From Bubalus kerabau (lineage: Eukaryota; Chordata; Mammalia; Artiodactyla; Bovidae): a stretch of DNA of 64,000 nt. Position numbers and translations under genes: made by a program. The notes beneath the pieces are model-generated. The model saw nothing but the letters and a program-made list of their open reading frames with translations. It was not told the origin of the DNA and ran no database searches. This document shows positions 39,101 to 51,100 of this stretch, one piece after another. Every line of letters starts with the position of its first letter. Position 1 is the first letter of the stretch. Location of the stretch: contig NC_073627.1 in the NCBI RefSeq assembly GCF_029407905.1, positions 138,893,697 to 138,957,696 on the forward strand, given 5' to 3'.

Positions 39101-42100
39101 GCAACAACACATACCCTCACATAAGGCCACATTCAAGAATCTGAAGTTAAGGTTCTGTATCCTTCCCACTGGCCAAAATTTAGGTTACTGGCCAAAATTA
39201 GGGAATCTGGGAGACAAGGGTTTTTTGTTGTTGTTTGTTTGTTTTTTTAGCAACACCTGGCCTTGAAAACCATTGAATATGGTGGTTCTGTTACTTACCA
39301 ATAAGGGGAAAACTGGTATAATGGAGAACTAGGAGTCTCTGCCTTAGGGAAAAATACCATTAGTTAAATATGGATAGTCCAGGAAGTGATTTATATTAGT
39401 ATAAAACTCCAGTTTGGATCCTGGTGTTTCAACTGCAGCAAATTTTGGCTTTTCCTCAGAGATGCCACATGTGGGAAGTTGTTCTGTAATGGTGGCTCAG
39501 ATTATCTGCCCTGGAAAGGACGAATAGTCACAGTCCTGACATGTAGACTATTTGATCCTGAAGACAGCAGTGAAGAAATTGGCATGGTAGTCAATGGAAC
39601 CAAATGTGGAGATAAGAAGGTGAGTTGAAATTGCAGCTTTTACTCAGAATGTTCTTTCTGTTTGTTTTTTGTTTTGTTTATTTTCTTTTCAGGGCCCCCC
39701 TATGTTTCATGAAGCACCATTTTCAAAGTAATGTTTATGCCATTCGTGTATACATGACTGTGTTCTTCCCTTCAGTGTTATTTAATAAGTACCTATTAGG
39801 TGCTTAGCACTAGGGTGTTAAATTTGGGCAAGTTTTATTGCCCCTAAATTGGTAGGTTCTCAGCAAATGATAGCCACTGATAATAATAAATATAATCATA
39901 ACAATACTACTTATTTTTACACAAATTTTTATTTTAATCTTAGAGATGATATGATATTAGCATGTTTTCCATAGTATTTTTGCTTGGAATGAGCACCTTG
40001 TATCATGTGCAATGCTTACTTAGCTCAGTGCTAACTATCAGTCTATAGAGTTGAACTAAAGAGGTGGATTAAGGGAATAATCCATGAGGACTGAAGTAAG
40101 GAAATTTTCTTTAGAGAGGACTTCCTAAATATTTTATTACAAAAATTACCTAGATTCCATCTTCCTATTTTCAAAAGGGTGTTGTGATTTCTCTAATAAA
40201 AAGCAAGTTTGATAACAATGAGTGCGTGCATACTTAGTTGTTTCAGTCTTTTCTGATTCTTTGTGACCCTGTGGACTGCAGCCTGCCAGGCTCCTCTGTC
40301 CATGGGATTTCCCAGGCAAGAATACTGGAGTGGGTTGCCATTTCCTCCTCTAGGGGATCTTCCAGATCGAGGGACTGAACCCACGTCTCCTGAATCCCCT
40401 GCATTGCAGGCAGATTCTTTATCCACTGAGCCACGTGGGAAGCTCTTGATAGCATTGAAGTGAAGTGAAGGGAAGTCACTCAGTCATGTCCGACTCTTTG
40501 TGACCCCATGGACTGTAGCCTACCAGGGTCCTCTGTCCATGGGATTTTCCAGGCAATAGTCCTGGAGTGGATTGCCATTTCCTTCTCCAAGGGATCTTCC
40601 CAATCAAGGGATCGAACCCGAGTCTCCCGCATTGTAGACAGACGCTTTACCGTCTGAGCCGCTAAAAATAAAAGATTAACTCCTGAGGAGTCAACAGTTT
40701 GCATAAGTGATATCTTTGGACATTCATGTCAGTTTTTTGTTTTCACATCACTTTCAGGTTTGCATTAATGCAGAATGTGTGGATATGGAAAGAACTTACA
40801 AATCAGCAAATTGCTCCTCTAAGTGCAAAGGACACGCTGTAAGTAAGTCTTGACAGTGTTTCCCAAAGCTTGCTGAATCTTATGTCATTTTTAGGTCAGA
40901 CAGTTTGGGTGATGTTAATGTAGTGTTTCAGTGTTGAATGATTAAAACAATTAAGTTTATCTAACTCTTCAGTACTTTGATTCAATGAAAACTTCCTTCA
41001 AAGAACCTGATACTGAAATTCCTGGGTTTTTTTTTTAAACTTTTTATTTTGTATTGGCATATAGCCAATTAAACAAATGATGTTGTGATAGTTTCAGGCA
41101 AATATCAAAGGGACTTGGTCACACACACACACACACACACATCCATTCTCCCCCAAACTCCCCTCCCATCCAGCCTGCCGCATAACACTGAGCAGAGTTT
41201 CCTATGCTGTAAGTAGGTCTTTGTTGGTTATCCATTTTAAATATAGCAGTGTATACAAGCCCATCCCAAACTCCCTAACTATCCCTTCCCCTCCAACGAC
41301 CATGATTTCATTCTCTAAGTCTGTGAGTCTCTTTCTGTTTTGGTAAGTTCATTTTTATCAATTCTTTTAGATTCCACATATAAGTATGTCATATGATATT
41401 TCTCCTTCTCTGCCTGACTTACTTCACTCAAGATGACATTTCTCTAAGTTCATCCATGTTGCTGCAGATGGCATTATGAAATTCCTATTATTGATGCTTA
41501 AAATATGTAGGTAGTTGAAAGACTGCAGGGTTATTCTTTTTTGTTTTTGAAATGTACTTAATTATGGATGAATAAGCCCTTGTGTTGAGCATTAGTTCAG
41601 TGAGAAAACTAACAGAACCATTGCTCCTCTAGGTGTGTGACCATGAGCTCCAGTGTCAGTGTAAAGAAGGATGGGCCCCTCCTGACTGCTCTAATTCTTC
41701 CACGGTCTTCAGTACGTAACATTACATGTCTAACTTGAGAAAATTGCTCACCTCTTCCAAGCGTTTATTTCCTATTATGTTAGATTCCATGCCTTTTTCT
41801 CTTTCTTCTTGTAATTCCTGTTCTGTAGGTAATGAATCCATGATATTAATCTCCAAAGTCTCTCATCCAAGTTTTAAATCATATTTCCCACCTTCTTATG
41901 TTTTTATATTTTACCAAAAAAATTCTTGAAATTTTATATTTGTCATTTCATTCTCATTTTCTGAGTTTTCTTGCTTTACAATTGTCCCGTTTTCCTAACA
42001 GCCTTGACTGAATGTATACTAGGTTTAATATCCTCATAAAACTCTCTAAGAATATGACTTATTATTTTTGCAGGTTCAGTCTCTTCTCCAGATTACCTCT

Positions 42101-45100
42101 ATTTCTTTTGAGTTGAATTTTTTTTTTCACCCTCTCTTCTCTTATATTGCACTGTGCTATTTTTCTTCAGGATATATGATCCTTCATTGAATGTGGGATT
42201 CAGTTCACTTCAGTTCAGTTCAGTCACTCAGTAGTGTCCGACTCTTTGTGATCCCATGAATCGCAGCACACCAGGCCTCCCTGTCCATCACCATCTCCCA
42301 GAGTTCACTCAGACTCACGTCCATCGAGTCGGTGATGCCATCCAGCCATCTCATCCTATGTCGTCCCCTTCTCCTCCTGCCCCCAATCCCTCCCAGCATC
42401 AGAGTCTTTTCCAATGAGTCAACTCTCACTGGAGGTGGCCAAAGTACTGGAGTTTCAGCTTTACCATTATTCCTTCTAAAGAACACCCAGGGCTGATCTC
42501 CTTCAGAATGGACTGGTTGCACCTCCTTGCAGTCCAAGGGACTCTCAAGAGTCTTCTTCAACACCACAGTTCAAAAGCATCAATTCTTCGGCACTCAGCT
42601 TTCTTCACAGTCCAACTCTCACATCCATACATGACCACAGGAAAAACCATAGCCTTGACTAGACGGACCTTTGTTGGCAAAGTAATATCTCTGCTTTTGA
42701 ATATGCTATCTAGGTTGGTCATAACTTTCCTTCCAAGAAGTAAGCGTCTTTTAATTTTTTTGACTTGAATTAGCTCACAGGGGTTTTCTTGGCATGTGTG
42801 CATGCTTGTTGGACCTTACCTCTCCTGATCAGAGATCTGCCTGAGAGCTCTATCAGTAGGCAGATCTTCCTATAGACCTCAGACCTTCATTGTAGAAACA
42901 GCCAGGGTAGAGAACCTCTCCCCCAGTTGCCATGGTGATGAATACCCTGCCCTGAGGACAGAGCTCTTCATTACATTTACTTTTAGAAACAGCTGCTCTT
43001 CCTCAGGACCCCTTCCTATGGCTTTACAACCTTTAAGCGATTTGGCATAAATAGAATTGTTATAGTTTAGCAACTCTTGTGGGTCAGTAGTGATAACACA
43101 TTGAAATTTTCATTTAAATTCTTTTTATAGCTAGTAATAATGATACAATCTTTTCCTAATTTTTTTTGGCCATTGGTATTTTTTTCTTTTATGAAATATT
43201 TGTTCATGCCATTTTGTGTATTTTTCTATTGGGTATCTCCCCGACCCCCTATTAACTTGTTTAATTTTAATATACTAGATATAAGCTATTTTTCAGTTAT
43301 ACATGCTGCAAATAACTCCCTTCATTCTGTGTTTTCTCACTCTTTGTGATGTCATGTGATTAAAGAAGCTTTTAATTGTAATGTAGTCAATTTGTTTATT
43401 ATTTCCTTGATGATTAGTTTTCCTTTTTGTGTCCTTTTTAAGGACTTTTTTTCTATCCTGAAGTTATGAATGTATATATGATCTTCTGAAAAGGATTATT
43501 TTATTGCTTTTTCAAATTTAAATCTATAGTGTATCTCGAATTATTTTGTTTATGATACAAGTGTTCAATTTCACTTTTATCCCAGATAGATACTCAATTG
43601 TCACACCATCATTTATGTAATAGATCTGTGCTGCGCTAAATCATTTCAGTAGTGTGATCTCTTTGTGATCCCATGGACTGTAACCCACCAGGCTCCTCTG
43701 TCCATGGGATTCTCCAGGCAAGAATACTGGAGTGGGTTGCCATGCCCTTCTCCAGAGGATCTTCCTGACCCAGGGATCAATTCCTTGTCTCTTGTGTCTC
43801 CTGAACTGGCAAGTGGGTTCTTTACCACTAGCACCACCTGGGAAGCCCATGTAATAGATCATCCTTCCTTAATGCTTTATAGTACCAATTTTCCAATAAA
43901 GCACATGTGTCTGCATTTGTGTCTTTCTGGGATATTTCTACTTTTCTGGGGGTTCTATTTGACTATTCATATGCCAGTATAAGGCCTTCATAGGTGACTC
44001 AGTGATAAAGAATCCTCCTGCCATTGCAGGAGATGCGGGTTCAGTCCCTGGATTGGGAGGAAATTTCCTCCTCCTGGAAGAGGAAATAACAACTCACTCC
44101 AGTATTCTTGCCTGGAGAATCTGAGGGACAGAGGAGCCTGGTAGGCTACAGTCCATGGGGTCACAAAGAGTCTGACATGACTGACCACACACATGTCAGT
44201 ATAATATTCTTTTATTATTGTATATTTAAGATAAGTTTGCTATCTTAGAGGCAGTCCTTTAATTTTGTTCTTCAAGAATGTGTTGGCTATTAGCTTTTGT
44301 ACTTCCACATATTTTTTACAGTCAGATTTTCAAGTTACACACACAATTCCTGTTGGAATTTAGTTAGTCTAAACTGTATCTATAGATTCACTTGGGGAAG
44401 AATGAGCATATATAAAATATTGAATTCCAAACCTAGTACATGAAATAAGTATCCATTTACTTAGCATTCTTTAATTTTGCCAAATAATATTCAATGATTT
44501 TCACCATAGAATTTTTATATATAATATATATTAATTGGATTTTTAAGAAACTACCACACAATTGCACTCATCTCGCACGCTAGTAAAGTAATGCTCAAAA
44601 TTCTCCAAGCCAGGCTTCAGCAATAAATACGTGAACCATGAACTTCCAGTTGTTCAAGCTGGATTTAGGAAAGGCAGAAGAACCACAGATCAAATTGCCA
44701 ACATCTGCTAGATCATCGAAAAAGCAAAAGAGTTCCAGAAAAACTCTATTTCTGCTTTATTGACTATGCCAAAGCCTTTGACTGTGTGGATCACCATAAA
44801 CTGTGGAAAATTCTGAAAGAGATGGGAATACCAGACCACCTGACCTGCCTCTTGAGAAATTTGTATGCAGGTCAGGAAGCAACAGTTAAAACTGGACATG
44901 GTACAACAGACTGGTTCCAAATAGGAAAAGGAGCACATCAAGGCTGTGTATTGTCACCCTGTTTATTTAACTTATATGCAGAGTACATTATGAGAAACGC
45001 TGGACTGGAAGAAGCACAAGCTGGAATCAAGATTGCCGGGAGAAATATCAATAACCTCAGATATGCAGATGACACCACCCTTATGGCAGAAAGTGAAGAA

Positions 45101-48100
45101 AAACTAAAGAGCCTCTTGATGAAATTGAAAGAGAAGAGTGAAAAAGTTGGCTTAAAGCTCAACATTCAGAAAGCGAAGATCATGGCATCTGGTCCCATCA
45201 CTTCATGGGAAATAGATGGGGAAATAGTGGAAACAGTGTCAGACTTTATTTTTTTAGGCTCCAAAATCACTGCAGATGTTGATTGCAGCCATGAAGTTAA
45301 AAGATGCTTACTCCTTGAAAGGAAAGTTATGACCAACCTAGATAGCATATTGAAAAGCAGAGACATTACTTTGCCAACAAAGGTCTGTCTAGTCAAGGCT
45401 ATCATTTTTCCAGTAGTCATGTATGGATGTGAGAGTTGGACTGTGAAGAAAGCTGAGCACCGAAGAATTAATGCTTTAGAACTGTGGTGTTGGAAAAGAC
45501 TCCTGAGAGTCCCTTGGAATGCAAGGAGACCCAACCAGTTCATTCTAAAGGAGATCAGTCCTGAGTGTTTGGAAGGAATGATGCTAAAGCTGAAACTCCA
45601 GTACTTTGGCCACCTCATGCAAAGAGTTGACTCACTGGAAAAGACTGATGCTGGGAGGGATTGGGGCAGGAGGAGAAGGGGACAACAAAGGATGAGATGG
45701 CTGGATGGCATCACTGACTCAATGGACGTGAGTTTCAGTGAACTCTGGGAGATGGTGATGGACAGGGAGGCCTGGCGTGCTGCAATTCATGGCGTCGCAA
45801 AGAGTCGAACATGACTGAGGGACTGAACTGAACTGAACTGAATAGATACTGATGGATGATGTTTGCTATTACTTTATGTTCATGGGTTATGCCTATAATT
45901 TTCTCATAGTGTCTGTAAATCTGAGTACAGGATTATGCTAGTCATGTTAAATAAAATGAAGTGTTCTCATTTATTTAAATTCCCTGGAAAAATTTGTATA
46001 AAAATGGAAGACTCTCCTTAAACATCTGGTTAGAACTTGTCAGTAAGCCAAGTGGGCCTAGAGTTCTGAACGATATTTTAATTAAAGATCCAATGTCTTT
46101 AGTAGTTATAAGATTCTTCAGGTTTTTTATATCTTCTTATACAAGTTTTAGTATATTTTACTAGACATTTTCCTTGTTCACTTGAATTTCAATGTTTTGG
46201 TTTAAAATTCCTCATAATACTTACTTGTCTTTTCAATATCTATAGGATTTGTAGCATGTTTTTTTTTTTATCTTTTTTTTTTCTATTATCCTAACAAAAT
46301 TTTTAAAATTTAATTATTCTTTATGGTTTGTTTTTCTTTTTCAAACTTTTTTTTTTGCTATTTCAAATTCTGCTTTATACAATTCCCTTTCCTTAAGTTT
46401 ATTTCATCTTAAAATTCTTGAAAGAAATCTTTGCCTCATTACTTTTCAGTTTGTAGCCCATATGGTAACTGATATTTTCATTATCATTTGATTCAAATTA
46501 TTTTCAATTTTCCATTTGCTTTCTTCTTTGGCCCTTTAAATGTTTAGTTTTATATTTCTTAATGTATATGCATATACAGATTATCTAGCTATTGTTAATG
46601 TTATATGCAGCATAATTCCATAGGGATCAGAAAATCTACAGTGTTGAGAATGTGTTGAAATTTATTGACACTTTCTATGACTCAGAATATGCCCATATTG
46701 TAGGTGTTCTGTCTGTGCACAAAAAAATATGTATTATGCAGTTATGTGCAGTGTTTTCCATGTTTTTTAATCCATGTTCATTAGTTGTGTGTAATATATT
46801 AATCATTACTGATATCTTGTTTGTTTGTTGTACCAATTACAGAGCCACAAGTGTTAAAATCCCCACTATAATTGTGAACTCGGCTATCACTTCTGGTTCT
46901 ATTCAGTTCAGTTCAGTTCAGTTCAGTCCAGTCACTCAGTTGTGTTCGATTTTTGCGACCCAATGGACTGAAGGCTTCTCTGTTTATCACCAACTCCCAG
47001 AGCTTGCTCAAACTCATGTCCATCGAGCTGGTGATGCCATCCAATCATCTCACCCTCTGTCATCTCCTTCTCCTCCTGCCCACAATCTTTCCCAGCCTCA
47101 GAATCTTTTCCAATGAGTCAGCTCTTTGCATCAGGTAGCCAAAGTATTGGAGCTTCAGCTTCAGCATCAGTCCTTACAATGAATATTCAGGACTCATTTG
47201 CTTTAGGATTGACTGGTTGGATCTCCTTGCAGTCCAAGGGACTCTCAAGAGTCTTCTCTAGCACCACAGTTCAAAAGCATCAATTCTTCAACACTCCACT
47301 TTCTTTATGGTTCAACTCTCACATTCATACATGACTACTGAAACAATCATAACTTTGACTAGACAGACCTTTGTCAGTAAAATAATGTCTCTGCTTTTTA
47401 GTATGCTGTCTAGGTTTGTCATAGCTTTTCTTCCAAAGAGAAAGCATCTTTTAATTTTATGGCTACAGTCACCATCTGCAGTGATTTTTCAGCCCAAGAA
47501 AATTCTGGGTCTATTAATGCGTATATATTTTGAGACCTTGATATCTGCTACAAAAAAGACTTAGAATTGTATGTCTTCCCAGTGAATTAACACTCTTGTC
47601 AATATGAAATGCTTGTGTGTATCTCTAGTTTTCTTGCCTTTTAAAGTCTACAGATCATGGAGAAAAATATAGCTGTACCATATTTATTTTGGTCTATATT
47701 GTTTTGGTTTAACTTTTTTCTTACTTTTATTTTCATCCTTTCTTAAACCTCATGTTTTACATCTGCCTCTCATTTTAAAAATATGAATATATTTAAATTT
47801 TTTAGATTGATAATACTTTTTTAAAAACCTGATCCATTTAAATTAAATAATTACTGATATACTTGGGTGTATTCTTCCTATCTGGTCTCTTCCTTTTTCT
47901 CTTCTTTCTTATCTTATGGGCATCATAAGGATTTTAATCACTCCAGTTTTCTTTTTATTAATTTGGAGATTATGCATTTATTTTGTATTCCTTTAGTGGC
48001 CATCATAAAAATTTCCACTTTATTACTTTTAATATAGACTTTACTTTTTAGAGCAGCTTTTAACTCCACAGGAAAAACTGAGTAGCAAGTACAAAGGTTT

Positions 48101-51100
48101 CCCATATATCCTGCCCCACACGTGCACAGTCATCCCCACCACTAACATCCCCCACCAGAGTGCAATGTTTGTTACAGTTAATGAACCTACATGGAGGCAT
48201 GATTATCACCCAAAGTCTGCAGTTTACATTAAGGTTCAGTCTTGGTTTATTTACTCTTCATTCTTTTGTGCATTTCTGGGCTTTCATCCAGAATCATTTT
48301 CCTTTCTGTCTTTCTGGGTTCCTGCTCTCTCACTCTAAACTAATTTTCTCTCACTCCAGAGTAATTTCCCCCTATTCTTTAGCACTTCTGTGTTTTTAGG
48401 AAGCTTTTTTTTTTTTTTAGTTCAATTTGCTGTTTTTAGTGAGAGAGCTGGTTCAAATTTCCTAGACCTACGTTTCCAGAAATAGAAAAGGCTGTGTTTT
48501 CTGTTCAGACACTGCCATCTTCAACCATAAAGCTGCTTCCTGTTATAATACTCTCCATCCGTCATGCCCCAGCTTTATCCCTAGACCACGACCTTTCAAA
48601 TTATGGGTGTCTGTGAAGTACTGCTGAGTTCATTAAAAAAGTTCTGAACATATCTATACTCTTTCTAACACAAATACCTTATAATTGTATTTCCTTTGGT
48701 TTTTTGAATAGAAATTTTTATGGAGGGTAGAGAGTATTCAGTATTTGAACAATTATTATCTTGCCTAGAATTCTACTTCTGAGGTCTCTACCTTTCTGCA
48801 TGCATGTGTGTTCACGTTTGTGAGCTTGTCTTGCATTTATGCAAAAAAAAAGTATTCTTATTATTGATTTAGTGATCTCAGTAATAAGAGAGCAGTCAGT
48901 AGCCGCTAGCATTGCTCTTCAAACTTGTACCCCTGGGTCTTTGTGGTTTCAGATTATCATGAGAAATTAATATATGAGATAACAAAAGGTTTAAGTTGCA
49001 TTCATTAACTAGACTGTAGATAAAAATAGAAAACATCTAATAACCCCCCAAATATAATTCTTATATAAAGCAAATGTCAATAGAACACTCACTTATGTCC
49101 CATCTATCAGTTATCAATTATCCATCTGTTCTCTTTTTTATGTCTCAGCTTCTTATTTGCTCCTGAGAGGATAGGATTTCAAGACTTCAGGTTATTTTTA
49201 CTTGCTTTATTCCAAGGTTGAATTTTAAAAAATGTTTCTTTCCTCTTCCGCCATCCCCCTTACTTCATATACTTTCTGATTTTCCAGCCTTTTGTTTTCA
49301 ATTTATTCCTCCTAAGAATTCTCAGTTATTTTGATGCTTTACCAATCTCATGTAAAATGTTCTGCATAGATATCCTCTTTAGCCCCTTTATGTAAATAAC
49401 ATTATGAGAATCATTATCAAGATACATTTTCATTTTACTGGCTATGAGAGATTTTCCAGGGAACACATGTTCTTTGGAAAAAGGATCGATGACGTTTGTG
49501 ATAAAGAAATCAGGACCAGTGTGATGTGTATTTGTGAACTGATCATATTTTCTTGAGGCCCTTGTTCTCTTTGTTGCAGACTTTTCCATTGTGGTTGGGG
49601 TGCTGCTCCCCGTGGCTGTCATATTTGTGATGGTTGCTATAGTAATCCGATGCCGAAGCTCCAGAGAAAAGCAGAAGTTAGTCCAGAGGTAGGCCCTGCT
49701 TTGGGGACAGCTAATTCACTCTAAATGTAAGGACCCAAATTATCAAATTTCATTTCATTTTAGTTTGCTTCAAATACTCAGAAATAAGTACAGATACATT
49801 TTTCTTAGAGCAGATGCTTGGTATTCTGTTTATTGGGGCCTGCTTTTTTTCTTCTGTTCATCACTGTTTATAATTCATAAGAAGAAGAACTCTCATTATT
49901 AAAGATTTTAACACTCATTATACAAATATAGTCCTTAAAATGTATTGATGACAGCTTTATGGCAAGTACCTTGCTTAGCCCTTTTGCATATATTATATCA
50001 TTTAATCTTCATAAGAACATTTAATTTTCACAAGGAAATAAGATTTAAATATTAGTATTTCCACTTTATAGATGAAAAGGTATTATAAATTTATCCTCAC
50101 AATAATCCTGCAAAGTTAGGGACTTCACATTTTTACTGATGTGGAAACAGAAGCTCAGGGAGGTAAGCAAGCATGTTTAAAGTCTTACAACCTAAGTAAT
50201 GAAATCTAGATTTGCATCTACATCAGTCAGTCTTTCAAACATAATCTTGACACTACAGTATCTTTCCAGCATTTTCAAAAGACTGACTTATTCACTAGAA
50301 TGGGCTTCTGATAAATATCGAATGAATAAAATGAATCTTTATTTATTTAAAAGACATAATTTAGATAAAAGTTGGATTCAAGACCATCATTATTAGATAT
50401 CATGGTTCGGTAGAGAATCAAAAAGAAAATCAGTGGTGATGATTATGAATTACAGAAAAGGGAAACCCAGAGGATGTCCTAGGGAGCAGATGAAAAGTCC
50501 ATCAGTTAGCAAGAAGGACACAAAAGGGCAAAGGAAACGAACAGACTTCTCTCAAATCTCCCTCTTGTGGTAAAGACACTGCTAAGTCACTGTAAATGCT
50601 ATGCTTTTACGTACAGGCCACTGTCTACCACTGATGCCGGCGTACACAATCAGAAGAGGAAACCACAGAAGGCAAAGGCTGTTCAACCCCAAGAGGTGAA
50701 CCATCGTCTGTAGTGTGTTTTCTGTGGACCCCAGCTTATGATCCTCTCTCTCTCTTTAGTTGTCATTTCTACTCAGCAATGTTTTACAAATCTATCTCAC
50801 TAGTATGCAATACTAGTATGTAGCAAGGACTGCAAGCTTGTAACTACACATTCAGAAAGTTCACCTTTGCCTTTTGTTAAATGCAAAAGACTCTCTAAAA
50901 TGTAGAGGCTGTTTTGCTGTGGTTTACAAAAGGCAACAAGAATAAAGAAAAAAAAGAAAGGTAGATGCCAGCTTCCTCTCCCTCCCTTTGTCTCTCTCTG
51001 TGTGATTCTAGGTCGATTCCTTATTCCTTTTGCAATATCCTGATAATGACAATAATATGTATACTTATGGGCTTCCCGGGTGGTACTAGTGGTAAAGAAT

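Larger units (their letters stand above)
43090..48000 (-). mobile_element. Old L1 ORF2 sequence, antisense, in patches
   Basis: Unique-looking AT-rich segments (43090-43620, 44200-44551, 45842-46900, 47501-47950) carry reversed L1-like phrases such as AAGAATGTGTTGGCTATTAG and TAGTTATAAGATTCTTCAGG. Later SINE and BovB insertions split it. Family and limits are uncertain. Confidence 0.5.

Noticed and set aside
49326..49622. 98-codon - strand frame overlapping the membrane-helix exon
   Set aside because: No protein-family features, and it lies antisense to a confident exon.
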